A stretch of 64,000 nucleotides of DNA from Cryptomeria japonica (Eukaryota; Streptophyta; Pinopsida; Cupressales; Cupressaceae), in NCBI RefSeq assembly GCF_030272615.1, contig NC_081415.1:372723009-372787008 (forward strand), in the 5' to 3' direction. The notes under the pieces are model-generated. The model saw only the letters and a program-made list of their open reading frames with translations. It was not told where the DNA came from and made no database searches. The position numbers and the translations under genes were made by a program. Shown piece by piece: positions 34,512 through 46,856 of this stretch. How positions within the stretch are numbered: the stretch's first letter is position 1; every line of letters begins with the position of its first letter.

Positions 34512-35010
34512 CACTAGTACATTCAGGGCTAATTTCCAATGGTTGATTTTTAAAATTGTGACTACTTTTTGTCAGACTATCGACAAAAGTAACCGTTGAA
34601 AACTCATCGTCGGACTTGTCGATGATGCCTTTGACCATTGGAAATATGACAACCCCATGGACTCTGTCGACGGTGGGCATGATCTCTCTTCCGATCAAAA
34701 AGGTCATTGGATATACAACATCCTCATCAGATGTTTGTTTAGATTGCATCGGAATGTCAACGGAAGTCTAAAACTTTTTACCGACGGGGATGTTGTTTGT
34801 CCAATGGTTTTGTCATTGGTCCATTAATATGCATCGACGACCGTCTGACAAGGAAGTGTCATTAGACATACAACATCCTCGTCAGCTGTTTGTGTAGTTT
34901 GAGTTGGAATTTCGATGACTCTAGAAACTTTTTGCACAGACGAGAACACTGTTGGTCCGATGATTCCATCGTCGGTGGAAAGCTTAGTCTCAGTCGTAAT
35001 TCTGATGACC
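34512..35010. repeat. Left terminus and subterminal repeats of the CACTA element
   Basis: After the terminal CACTA come short repeats with GTCGA/TCGTCGG cores and a longer direct repeat (around 34697-34760 and 34858-34920, sharing 'acatacaacatcctcgtcag'-like wording about 160 bases apart). CACTA transposases bind such subterminal repeats; the exact motif here is not defined. Confidence 0.7.
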
Positions 35011-35510
35011 ATTTATTTAAAATAAATAAATTATTATTATCTAGATGTAAAGGAAACCTCATTGATATGTACAATGAATGATATTCTATCCCCATCAGCT
35101 ACCAATAGCGGGCATAGGTTTGAAGCTAATATGAGGCACACTGGTTTCAAGCTAATATGATCAGGCGCACCATGGTTAAGATGGTCCAACTCCTAAGAGG
35201 ATTGTATGAACCATTGAGTACTAGTAAACCTATTAAAAATGGTGCTAATAGGGAATTAGCTAACCCAAATACAAGAGCCTTTAAAGCCAATCAGGGAGAT
35301 GAAATGACTTTATCTACCTTATCTAAATTAGTTGTTCTTGGGAGCTACCAAAACTTATCTACTATATATATACAAGAAATGAATTTATCTACTATATATA
35401 CACATATTTCTTATAAGTATATCCCAAATTGATAATCTCATATAAAGTGTCATCCTATGTCAATACATGACATATACCTATTGAATGACATGTATATATC
35501 TCATACTAAG
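35011..35510. other. CACTA internal sequence left of element B
   Basis: No gene recognised. The last bases (tgtatatatctcatactaag) are the start of a tandem repeat whose second copy is seen at 48480-48499. CTAAG at 35506-35510 is the target duplication of element B. Confidence 0.6.
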
Positions 35511-35809
35511 TGTAGACACCTAAAAATGGTCAACGCTTGCGGGATTGTACTTTAACATTTGCGCATTGCCTTATTTTAGGTTTTTGCGTCGCATTAACAT
35601 TTCTCCTATGACTCGCACTTGGTCTTTATCATTTGCGAGCATCGAGTCATTCTTCTGCATTCTTCATTCGTCTCGCTTTCGAATTTGGTCTTGTCGACAA
35701 CAATCTCCAGTCATGATTTTAATCGATCTTATCTTATTACATCAATGTGCATGCTCATTTGTCATTATTTTGGACATCGTCAATCCTAATTAGGGTTTTG
35801 TCCTCCTAT

Positions 35810-35996
35810 CAATCTTGTGATCGATTTGTTATCGATCGTTGTCCTCTTATCAATCTTGTCATCTGGCGATCGATTCGTCATCGATCGTGGTCATTTTCAA
35901 TCTTGTCATCTTGCAATTTATTTTGTCATCGATTCTTGTCCTCTTGTCAATCTTGTCATTTTGCGATCGATTTGTCATCGATCGTTGTTTGTCTCA
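35810..35996 (+). repeat. Tandem repeat of about 47 bp in the B 5' LTR
   Basis: Four diverged units begin CAATCTTGTCATCTTGCGAT and contain the GATCGAT...CATCGATCG dyad. The same block is in the 3' LTR at about 47156-47340. The open frames through it are not genes. Confidence 0.8.
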
Positions 35997-36623
35997 ATTA
36001 TGTCAATTTGGATCAATTAGTCATTGTTCCTCGTTAATTGGTGCATTTACCAATTAAATCATTTATCACATTGGTCCTTTGTTAATCAGAATCATGATCG
36101 AGTCAATTATCTTTCATCAAGACCTAATTCATCTTCTAGGGTTTCATGATTTAATCATTTAACCTGGTTTGTCATTTCCCTCTTTAGGATTAATAAATTA
36201 TTTATTTATCCTAAGTCTTCTCATCACAATTAAATGTTCATTTAATTGGCTAATTATTCGTCTTTGTGAATTAATTAATGAATGACAAATTATTAATTAA
36301 TTTACCTAATTTCTAATTTCCATCAATTTCTTAATTCCTAAATTCTTAATTCTCTAATTTCCTAATTTTCTAATTCCTAATTTCATTTTCCACCTGTTTC
36401 TCTCCTAAATTCATGGAAATGACATAGAAATTTGTCGTAATTTGTCATAATTGACAATCAATCAATTTTTGACATAGAAGTTGTCATAATTTGTCATAAA
36501 TCATCAATCAACAAATTTTGCATAGAAAGTGCATAATTTGTCATAATTTGTCATAATTGACATAATTGATTTGCAATTTGCATTTGAATTGAATCATGCT
36601 AATCTTGTCATCTCTCCAATTTT

Positions 36624-36633
36624 TCTATAAATT
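36624..36633 (+). promoter_or_regulatory. TATA box of element B 5' LTR
   Basis: tctataaatt, about 370 bases before the LTR end, conserved in the 3' LTR at about 47945-47955. Confidence 0.55.
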
Positions 36634-36998
36634 GGATGAATTTCTTCAATCAAACCCCTTGATTCTTGATCCCTAATCAGATTATCGAATTTCTAATCAC
36701 TTTGTCAAATCACGCTTTGAGTACTCTTGTGCCAATGTCAATCTTGCTTTCACATTAGGTTTATGCACTTGAAGGTGAGATCCACAACAAAGGCTATTTG
36801 GAGAAGAAAGAAGGACAATAGAGCCGCATGAAGGAAGCATTCAAATCTGCATTTGGTTTGCATAGTCTTTAGTTTTGAATGTTTCATTTTCATGTCTTTA
36901 TTGAGTGTGTTAGGATAGATCATTGCATTTGAGCTTTCGTGATTGAGCTAATGAGTAATTTTTATATTGCTTTGATGATTTCCGATTTCCTAGCTACA

Positions 36999-39037
36999 TT
37001 AATTGGTGAACCTGATGTGAACACTAACCATCTAACCCCTTTACTGTGTTTTTGAGTGCTTTTGAGTTGATTTGCAGGTCAAAAAAACCAAAAATAGGGT
37101 AGTGCAGGGTTTTCTGGGGACTTCTGCGCCTGTGTAAGACAACTTGCGCCTGTGTTAAGCATTTTGTGCTTGTGTTAGAGACATTTTGTGCTTGTGTCAT
37201 GGGTTCTGCACCTGTGTAAAGTCCAGAAACAGAGGTAAAAATGCAGTGTTTTACTTGAAAATTGTTTGTTTTTGCATTCTGTTTTCTATTTTTTGGTATT
37301 TGGTACTAATTTTCTATGCAGCATCTTGGCATATGCATGTAAAAGACAACAAATGAAACTACTAACATGTTTTATGCAGAATCGATAGTCAAAGAATAAA
37401 CACCTCAAACTTCTAACTTGGGTTTTGCAGGTTGCCTTGGAGAAACAACGAAACTTTGTGTTTGCAATTAATAGGCACCTAGTATGATTTCTAAATAGGT
37501 TGGAATGAAAATGTTTTTGCTTTGATTTTTGAGTGTGACATTAGAGTAGGAGATTATGCTCTCATCCTTCTTAGGGTGATCAAAAATCTAGATCTTTGAT
37601 ACCATGCTGATGTTTTTGATTGTGTGTCACCTTTAGAGGGCCTACCTTCCCGACCATTTGCTTTTGCAAGCAAGTGATAATCGTGAGAAGGGAACGACCC
37701 AAAGTGAGTACAGCTAGAATACCTTGGCATTCTAACTTACTATAAAAAAATACCTGATGAGCGAAAGCTTTGAAGGAAGGGTTACGTGGGAATTGCAGTT
37801 ACTTGGGAAGTGATGACCCTTGAACTCTTTCTCATATCAACATCTAAGTAGGACCTCATGGTCTAAATCATGCTTGCGCGACTACATTTGTTTGGTATCT
37901 TGATGGGCTTAATGTCTCAATCATGCTTGCGTGACACCAAGGAGTAACACTTAACAAAAATCCTTACTAAACACCTTGTTTTTAGAGGCCAAAAACCCTT
38001 CTAGTTGCTTGAGAAGGACAAGTTCGGATACTTGGAAGAGATACTAAGTTCACCATGGGGAGATTTCCATGGGGACTGATACTTGGCTGCCCTGAGAAGT
38101 GAGTGCCGTGGAGGGGAGCCCGTGGGGTCAAGCATCTATGTATTCTCCTTGAATCCCATAACAAGTCTACCTCTCAAGTACCTAATGTCCTTGCCTACCA
38201 TAAGAAATGTGTGAATGAGCATGATTGTTTTGAGTCTATGTTAAAATATCTTGTCTTCTTTACTTGTCAAAAGTTGAATTGAATATCATTTCAAAAACAA
38301 GGCAAATTGATTCAAAACAAGGTTAAACATAAGAGCATTTCATCCAACAAAGTTCAAAGCATCTTCAAACATGGTTGTCAAACATTGTTCAAAATCTTGT
38401 CTCAACATTCATGTCACTTACATTTAGGTTCATCCTAGGTTGCATTTTGCAAAGTTCATTGTCAAGTACCAAGGTTAGGTTTCACCTAAGTCATACTCCT
38501 TTGCATATCAATAAGGGTCATCCATTTGCATATGTCCTCCTGCATTAAAGTCATACCATTGTCATACTTTGCATACCCTAAGTCTCTTCATTATGTTTAG
38601 GTTATTATCATATCATATTAAGGTCATTTGCATAGTAATTGTCCCTTTGCATATAGTCTCAAAAACTAGGTTTTGTCATACTTGAGTAATCCAAATCTTT
38701 GATAAACCCTAAGTCGTTGTTAAGAAGTCTAGACCTTGTCAAACTTCTGTCTTTTTGTCATCAATGTCATTTCGTCAAACCTAGCTTAGTATCCAAGCAT
38801 ATAGGGGAGACTTTGTCATTTGTCCTTTTGTCACTTGGTCCTTTTGTCCTTTGAGGTCTAGACATCATTTCAATTTCCTAAGGGTCTCTTTCTTAGATTT
38901 GCATTCCAAAAAGTTTGTCAAAATCTTCAAAAACAACCAAAAACATAGATTGCACGCTTGCCATAGATTGCATTTTCATCTATTTAGTTTGCATTTAGTT
39001 GCATATCATACATTATCCTTGAAAAATTCCAAAAATA
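36999..39037 (+). other. Leader of element B
   Basis: Begins ttaattggtgaacctga. It has the same ttaa spacing and TGGTG as element A, but the remainder of a tRNA-Lys site is not conserved, so the primer site is uncertain. A short repeat of about 20-22 bases with GCGCCTGTGT follows (37125-37220). The block at about 37545-37745 (GGGCCTACCTTCCC, GAACGACCCAAAG) is shared with the leader of A. No coding frame is supported; the reading frame starts at 39038. Confidence 0.65.
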
Positions 39038-41896
39038 TTGCATTTGCATAGTGACATGCCTATTGAAACAAGGTTCCAAGCACCAATGAGGCAACAAAGT
39101 TTGATGTATCAACCGACAATGCAATCAAATTTTAATCCAAGGCAATCACAATTATATCCAACCCAACAACAAGGCAATATCGATCAAACTCTTTATGATG
39201 AAACAAGTCTCCAAATACAAAAACTAGAGGAGAAACTAGCTCAAGAAGAAGAGATATTGGAACAAAGAGTGAAAAACATTGAGAAGAATAGATCACAAAT
39301 GTCCAAAATGTTTCAAAAATTTCAAGGTCGAAATCCAAAGATTGAGCCAATTGATGTAAGATCTCTTCTTGAACGATCAGACATACCAGCTCTCCTCTCA
39401 CAAATAGAGATGATGAAACAATTTCAAGAAAGGAGACAACATCAATTTCAACATTATGTGCCTCCACAACAAGAACAAGAAGGTGTTTACTATCAATCAG
39501 ATTTTCAACCATCACAACCAATTGTTCAACATTTCCAACATATACAACCAACACAATCAATGGTCCAATTTCAACAATATGTCCAACCAGCTATACAATG
39601 TCAACAAATAGTTCAACCAATGGTGGAATATCAACAAGTTCAATCAACATATCAATGTCAAGAATCACAACCAAACATTCAAAAACAAAACTTGCAACAC
39701 ACACTAACCCAAGTTTCAAACATGTCAGAACAATTGAACCAAGTCCAATATCAAAACATGACATTAGATCAGAACCAACTCCTTGCCAAACAAGTTCAAA
39801 TTCCAGATACAACTATGTCAAAACCTTGAAAGAAAGGTGGTTTTATTGCAATGATCTTAAGGAAATTACCAAGTGAGTTCTTTGAGGAAGATCAAAATAA
39901 TACACTTATGTCTAGCAATGCCTCATCTCCCCACAAGCAAATTGACTCTCCAATGGCATCTATCCCTACACCTCTAGAAGTTTCACAAGAACCTTCTATA
40001 TTGTCCTCATCAAACAATACACCCAAGGATGCAATTACCCAAGGGCTATCCATAATTGATTTCCATGATAATCCAATTCATGATGCACATCCTTGTCATT
40101 TTTTAGAAATACAAGACCCAATGCCACCATGCACTTTATTGCCATTACCTGTTTTAGAGGACCCCATTCGAAGTCCCTCTTCCTCATGTTCAAGCATTGG
40201 TTCCTTACCAGAATCCATCACAAATGTTCAAAGTGCATTTCCTTCATGCCAAACCATTGATCCCTTGTTAGAATCCCCCATGCATATCCAAAGTCCAATC
40301 CCATGTCAAGAGAACAATTTAGAGCATGAAGAAATGAGTCCTAAAGAAAATCAAGATCAAGATCCCGAAACCTTATCATCCCATCCAATTGTTGACCAGG
40401 ATCTCATCTTCCCAGAAACTCATGATGATTCCCCTATTCTTGTCCATCCTATCCAAAGTCCTATTGACACTCCATTCCCCAGGCAAGATCAAGATATCCC
40501 AGTCCAGCCAATCCCAAATGATCCCCTTCCATTTCATGAACACAATGTCCTTTCAAATCCCATTGACATTCCACTTCCTGAGAAAGATCAAGATATCCCT
40601 TCCATCCTTTATGATGATCCCATTGAAAGTCAAGAGAAAAGCACCTTTAAAGAGGATTCCAATGATCTTCCTCCTTGTCAAGATCAAATTATTCCTTCAG
40701 ATCCTCCACAAGATCCACTTGTTCCTCCATCTCCTTGTCCTAATGCTCCATATACACCCCAAGATTGCATTTCTTTTGATGATCCCATTATTTCTCCCAT
40801 TCCATCTCTTGAAGAGCTTGTCATTGAACCATGTCCACTACACAATCCTAGCCCCCCTCATGATCCTAATCCCCTTCATGATTCTAACGTGTCAGTGCAA
40901 GATGTTCATGAACCCTTGACATGCATAATGGGTTCTTCCACTTGGGTGCAATCCAATCCACTTCAAGATCTCATTATTTCTCTCATATCATATCCACCTC
41001 ATAATGGACTCGCATCTTCTTCCCAAAGAAAAGAGTCTCCTACAAGTCAAGATATTCATAAAGGAAAAGGAGTAGATCTCCATAAGCAAGAATCCCTCCA
41101 TATCAAAGAAAATTCTAAGGGTCATGTCTACACAACTCACTCTCAAGACGTGGGTACCCCTACTAAATCCAACACCCCTTCAAAATCCAAACATATCCCT
41201 TCCCCATCATATTTTCCATCCATCTTAGGTCCTTATATCCCTTCGTCCTCTATGCAAAGTCAGCAAAGGCACACATCCTTGAGTAAATTTCATCCATCCA
41301 AAAGAACTCCATTTCATTCATATCCATCCATGCATTCCTTTCTCCCTCCAAGCAATTTGGATGCCAAGTATAAAAGTCATAAGTCTAGCAATCCACATGT
41401 ATTCAAGGATCAACATGTCCAATATAATTGACATGTCAAAGCAAAGAAAATAATGATCCAAAAAGAAAAAGAAATATCCAAAAGGCCATAGAGGCCCACT
41501 GAGCAAAATAAAGCAAAGTCAAAATATATATGGGTTCCTAATTCCCTTGTGCAAGCAATTCACTCCAAGGAACCACAAAAGCATGAAAAATCAAAAACCA
41601 TGTGGATCCCTAAGCGGCTCCTTGAAGCACAAAAGCCTAAAGAAACATCCAAACTGGCATCCAAAATTGCTATTCCTACATCCAAACCTCTCAAATCTAT
41701 TCCTCCATCACCTTCTTCATCCATTTTGGGCCCTTATGTCCCAAAATTCCAAGTTATTCCTCCATCCAAATCTCACAAATCCATAGCCTTTCCTTCGTCA
41801 AAAATCTCCATATCCAAAACCCACTCTTCCTCCATCAGTCCATCACCCCTCAAGGTGTGTGCCAATGTCGATCTTGCCTTCATTTCCATCCACTAA
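39038..41896 (+). pseudogene. Unrecognised long reading frame of element B
   Basis: One frame runs for about 950 codons, broken only by TGA 39827-39829, TGA 41429-41431 and a TAG near 41489. The first 260 codons are Gln-rich, with a coiled-coil-like Lys/Glu segment at about residues 55-90 (LQIQKLEEKLAQEEEI) and then repeats of PxxQxQQxVQP. Codons 265-800 are Pro/Ser/Asp/Gln-rich with recurring DQDIPxxP wording. The end has two copies of a short motif (KYIWVPNSLVQA and KTMWIPKRLLEA). I find no zinc knuckle, protease or RT. It could be a highly modified gag or an unrelated captured gene. I do not recognise the family. Confidence 0.7.
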
Positions 41897-43860
41897 AGCC
41901 CAATTCTTCCAATACCCTATTCATTATCCAATGCATATTTTCCATCCTTCGATCCCTTTGATCCCATCCTTTGCATAAATCCTTGCCTTAGTTTCATGTC
42001 ATTTTCCATGTCCTTATCCAACCAACGTCTTTGAGCATACTTTTAAAGGTCATGGTCCATTTTTTTTCAAGGCTACTATCCAAAAAAAAAAAAAGATGCT
42101 TGAGTCCTTCTTCCATCCCCTATCATGTGTCCATCTTCTATTGAAAATGTCAAAATCAAAAAAATCAAAAAAAAAATTGAAAAAAAAAAAAAATTGAAAA
42201 AAAAGACAAAAAAAAGAAAGAAAAAAAGTAAAGCAAAAATAATTTGCCCTCTAGTGAAAACCTAGTAAACAGGTGCCTTGGGCAAGTACCGTGATGAAAA
42301 CCTGGCAAACAGGCGTCATGCGTAATCTATGAACTTCTTGCACACCACACTTGGGGCCAGGTTTCCTCCTTCATATCTTATTGCCCTTCACTATCCTATC
42401 GAACCCTTGTCATTACCCTTCATATCCTATTGTCCCTCATGTCCATTTCCTCTTTCCACCTTTGATCTTGACAAGGTTGAGGATCATCATGAGCATCATG
42501 CATCTTGTTCATAGCTTTTAGTCCATCATAGCTTTTGGTCATTTATCCATTTGCTTATTACATCCTTTCATCCATATTCCCTGGCTTATTGCAACTTTCT
42601 GCCACTATCCCTTAGCCAATCCTGACCTTTAGTTCATGTCCCTTATCCATTCTTGGTCTTGCTTATCCTATCCATATCTTATCACTATCCATACACTCTT
42701 TTTCATTCCTTGATCTTGTTCTATAATAAGGACGCAAAATTTAAACATGGTTTCAAAAACCTCTTGACATGTCCCTCATGCCATGTTCCTGCTTTACATT
42801 GTCATATCCAGTCTCTTGTCCCATCATGCCATAGCCCTTGAAAATCGCATCCGCATTGTCTCCATGATAAAAGGCCTTTGTCTTCCCTCTATCCACCATC
42901 ATTTCAGAAAGCCTATTTATTCACCTGTCATATTCCTCGCCTTGCTAGACATTGGGGGCAAAATCGTAAAAATCAAACAATGTCCTAACATAATTCAAAA
43001 AAAAAAAATTGAAAAATGTCTTGAAATAATCCCTAAAAATCAAATAATGTCCTCAAAAAATCCCTAAAAAGTCAAATAAAGTCCTGAAAAAAATGAACAA
43101 ATTTAAAAAAAAAACAAAAAAAACTCGAAAAGCATCAAAATCCAAAAACAATTCCTTTGGCATTTTGCATTTTGTCAATAAATGATCCTCTTGGTGCATA
43201 GACAGATCCCTGAGCATCCCTCCAATGACATGCAATCCAACACTGTGCTTTAAATGAAATCATGTATTCATAGATGAACTTTTTCAATCAAACCAGAAAT
43301 TCAAACTGATCAGAATTGTCATATCAATCAACCTCAAAATCATTCGTCCTTGACACAATATCATGGGTCTTATACAGGGTGTGGTATACTCGAAACCAGA
43401 CTGTGTCCTGTCTTAGATGGGGTATCGCATGTCCTAAAACTAGACAACATGATCATCCTATCAGCGCTTTCAACTTTTGACAATGAAGATCAAGATGTTT
43501 GTTTGACTTGTTTTGAATTGGCAAGTCTTATCATTTATTGATTTATCTTCGATCATGTTCCTATGTTGCTCGATGATGTCACTGAGTGATTTAGAGTGAC
43601 CAAGATGGTTCATGGTCCCTTTCTTTTTTTGTTGTGATTATTGTTTGTCTGTGATGTGTCTGTCTTTTGCAAAAAGGGTTGCATTTCAGCTTTGGCCTTC
43701 CATGCCATGATTCTACGCATCCATTTTGCTACATTAAAATAAAGGTTCTCACCTACAAAGTGCATTACTGAAACCAAGTTTTCCTTCATCTCTAACTGTC
43801 CTCTATTTCATTTCTTCTTACTAACATTTCTTCCGTCAGTTTGGATAGTCAGTTCGGTCT
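41897..43860. other. Element B spacer, low-complexity sequence
   Basis: No gene is supported. It contains A-rich runs at 42070-42095, 42155-42235 and 43000-43130, and a pair of near-identical short repeats, GAAAACCTAGTAAACAGG (42257) and GAAAACCTGGCAAACAGG (42296). The repeats lie at the end of an A-rich run. The rest is pyrimidine-rich on + (many CCATCC/TCCTTTG words). Confidence 0.6.
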
Positions 43861-44219
43861 AGTGCTCTGATTTCCCCAAACACATATGCTGCATCCTGCA
43901 TCCATTTGGTTAGTACATTTGCATTACATCACACATTTTATCCATTTCATATTATAAATGCATCAAAAACACATAAAAAAATACATCCATACATGTTCCA
44001 TAATGATACATAAATAGTGCATACTCCATTCATACATGAAAAATATAGCTATCAGTCATAACACATTGCATCCCATCATATCGATGCATATCATATCATA
44101 TGTCAACATAATATCGAAGTACAAAATTGGACTCTCTGTCCTAAGTATGGCTCGCAGGCTGACTACAAAATGTCAAACTACATAATGTCCACTGTCTGTC
44201 CTAAGGAGCACATGCCTCT
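43861..44219. other. Region downstream of the antisense PMD gene of B
   Basis: AT-rich. Read on the minus strand, it has the same ATG-rich wording as bases 300-740 at the left edge of the window, which follow the PMD tail there. Confidence 0.45.
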
Positions 44220-46041
44220 GTCACTAGGTGCTCCCTCTGTCCTCCTCATCCCTACCATGTCTCGTGGATGATGTCCCTCTTGGTCCTGGCTATGGTGGTC
44301 TCATAGGTCCACTCACTCCCATGCTGCTCAATGACCTCCGAGAGCGTGCCCTGCTCTCTATCCTTGATCGTGCCTAATATGAAGATGCTCTCTGCTCTGG
44401 TGGAATGGCACCCTCATATAGTGTCCTCCAATGGTGTATCTCCTCTCTGGTCTCTACCAGCATCTGTGCCATCTCCCGTGCACTAGCATCCTGCACCGAC
44501 CCAATGTACTTAGTGACTCTCTGTTCCTCTCGCTGTGCCTGAGCAATTGCTGTATCTCGAGCCGTTGTGAGTCTAGCTATCTTTGCTCTGAACTACTCCT
44601 GTTGTCTCTCTAAAGTCGCAATGTGATCCTGATGACTCGCTATGGTAGCCCTGCACATCTCCATCTCTTCTGTCCTAGCTGTCTCCAGCTCTATGGGTAT
44701 ATCCTGCAATGCCTCCTGCTCATCTGAATCTCACTCATCCTCATCTCCGTCCTCATCATCCCCACCATCCTCATCTCTGTCCTCATCATCCCCATCCTCA
44801 TCACCATCCTCCTCCTCATCCTCATCATCTCCCTCCTCCTCTCCTATGAGTGGGAAGTCCTCCTGTCGCCTCGGTATTGGAATATCCGGATCTGTCAATG
44901 GCACTGGCCACCGTCATGCAAACCATCTCTCATACTCCTCTGTCATCCTAGCATCCACCACATCTGATCCCCAATCCCACTATCTTTGCTGCAGCTATGT
45001 GAAGTCTGTATATGCTATGTGTGGCTAAATCATACTCCCCCACTGAATCGTCTCTCTGTGAGATCGGGCAAAGTGTGCAGTCCTCCTAGGTACATCCTGC
45101 CTCTCTCCAAACTGTCGTCTAACTCTCTCTGGCAGGTACAACTCAATCACTCTCTGGTGATTCACTGGTCACCCAATCAGGTACCTCTCCTATCTACAAT
45201 ATGGTAACTCATCATTATCATCTGACCAACCCGGGCAATCACGATATGGCCTCCATATGAACTCTCTCAGTCTATCTAGCTCATGTCGCCAATATAATAT
45301 GTATCCAAAAGGACCCTGTCTCAGTGCTTCCCCATAGCAGTACACATATGGTCAATGTGGTACTACTTGTCTATCTATAATCGGTTGACATATCGCTATG
45401 TGCTCAAATGCCCATACCTGCAACAATGTGACTCCACAACTCAAAGTCTGAACTCCCTGATACGCTATCTGATGCAGCTAAAAATATAGCATAGCCAGTA
45501 CACATGGTCCCCATGCGTACACTGTCCCCTCTGTCGCCATCTGCTCCAGCACTCTTCCCCATCCAATAGGGAATCCATGTCCTCATCTGTCTCCTGCTAG
45601 TAGACATGCTATCACCACTGCTATCACCACATACCGTCGATCATACTCTGATGCCATAGTCTCCCAGCCAATCTCCCTCTCCACGATATCTAGATCATCT
45701 ACGTCACACTCAAATAGTCTGCACAATGCATCTCTCCCTGTCACTGGGTCATACTCTATCATCTCTCCATGAATCGGAAAGCAGAGGATACACAATACAT
45801 CCTCCAGTGTCACAGTCACCTCTCCAGTTGCTAGATAGAATGAGGAGGTCTCCGAATGCCATTGCTCTGCCAATGCGATAAGCAGTCCTGTATTTGCCCT
45901 AATCTCGGGCATGAATGTGATATAGTATATCCCTAGTCTTGCTAATGTATCTCTGTCCGTGCTCCTGAGTCTATGTCGTAGCATGAAGCAATCAGGTCGG
46001 TTCTCCCGTGTGATCAATGGACACTGTCGACTCTGCATCAC
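44220..46041 (-). pseudogene. Antisense plant mobile domain (PMD) gene of element B
   Basis: On the minus strand the PMD core starts near 46041 (RENRPDCFML, then LIALAEQWHSETSSFYL and TGEVTVTLEDVLCILCFPIHG) and is open to about 45583. Later parts are in other frames (SHIVAGMGI near 45404). The C-terminal part is rarely kept but readable here: an acidic run of Glu/Asp at about 44720-44850, a coiled-coil-like segment at 44420-44640 and a basic Arg/Ser tail ending near 44220 that matches the tail at 4-219. The gene is antisense to the element, between the + frame and the 3' LTR, as in element A. Frameshifts make it non-functional. Confidence 0.8.
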
Positions 46042-46202
46042 AATTGGGGCACATTTTGTTAGTTTTAGGGTTTTCTCCTATGGGTTGCATTTCCTCATTT
46101 TCATCTCCAAATCAAGGTGTTTTTCATCTAATCTGACCTATCCTACCCTTACCCCCCTTTTTGGATCATTTGCATGCAGTTTTGAACCAAAATTGAGTTT
46201 CC

Positions 46203-46325
46203 AATGCACAATTGCGCCTGTGTCAAGGAACCTGTGCCTATGTTATGTAACTTGCACCTGTGTCTCCCTACACAAGCGTAGAAGACTCTACACAAGCGTA
46301 GGATTCACCCTACACAAGCACAGGA
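46203..46325. repeat. GCGCCTGTGT repeat near the 3' end of B
   Basis: Three direct copies of a GCGCCTGTGT-like word are followed by three copies in inverted form (CTACACAAGCG), so the segment can fold on itself. The same word is repeated in the leader at 37125-37220. Confidence 0.7.
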
Positions 46326-46577
46326 CTCCTTTTCTGCATCCTCTGTGGGCCCCGCAATGTCCTGCAAGCAAGTTAAATTCATGAAATTGAACACATGGGT
46401 TTTTGAGATACATACCGCTGCTCCTGCATTGTCCGGTCGTCTGAATGTGCATACATGTTCTCCGAGGTGATCTGCCATTGGAATGTTCGTCATCTCTTTG
46501 CAAGTGTCCTTTTCTAGAGCAACAAATTCTCCTCTTGAGCTAGTGCAAATGAGCAATTTTCCCTCTCTTGGTCTCAT
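46288..46577 (-). other. Possible 5' exon of the antisense PMD gene of B
   Basis: A minus-strand frame with an ATG at 46577 or 46478 (MADHLGEHVCTFRRPDNA) meets a donor-like GCG|GTATGT at 46416/46415. An acceptor-like TTGCTTGCAG|G lies at 46362/46361. The implied intron of 54 bases is short for a plant, so this is tentative. A similar exon-intron-exon layout is seen in element A at 20642-20942. Confidence 0.3.
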
Positions 46578-46840
46578 TTATAGATCTTTGTCAATGCATA
46601 GATGGACGTGCACCCTCTCCATCTTATGTTGGTCATGGTCTTTTGCATCTTTGATTGCTTGTCCTTCGTGCATCCGATCTCCGATTGTCAGTCCGTTCGA
46701 TCCTATCATTTTTATCGATCAATTGGCCTCTTTTGTGCATGTTTTCGGCCAATTCCTCGAGGGGGCATGCATATGTCATTGTCAGTGTCTGGGGCATTTT
46801 TATTATTGTTCTTTGAAACAACACTTAAAATCACATTTTC

Positions 46841-46856
46841 TCAAAGAGGGGCAAAA
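46841..46856 (+). other. Polypurine tract of element B
   Basis: tcaaagaggggcaaaa immediately precedes TGTAGACACC, identical to that of element A. Confidence 0.8.

Larger units (their letters stand above)
35511..36998 (+). repeat. 5' LTR of element B
   Basis: Matches 46857-48319 end to end. It holds four tandem units of about 47 bases with CGATCG/ATCGAT palindromes (35810-35996), an AT-rich tract near 36230-36380, repeats of GTCATAATTTGTCATAA (36430-36570) and a TATA box. Confidence 0.95.

Noticed and set aside
35747-36057. Several overlapping plus-strand frames in B's LTR (also at 47161-47431)
   Set aside because: They follow the 47-bp tandem repeat and occur identically in both LTRs; no protein character.
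36999-37020. Primer binding site for element B
   Set aside because: The first bases (TGGTG) agree with the site in A, but the rest does not match a plant tRNA end that I can name.
39132-39812. Minus-strand frames opposite the Gln-rich part of B's frame
   Set aside because: Val/Leu-rich products are the mirror of CAA-rich codons on the other strand.
40389-40919. 176-codon plus-strand frame inside B's Pro/Ser-rich region
   Set aside because: Out-of-frame shadow of the longer frame 39851-41431.
44642-45028. Ser-rich plus-strand frame
   Set aside because: Complement of the acidic Glu/Asp run in the antisense PMD gene (TCATCC repeats read as Ser).
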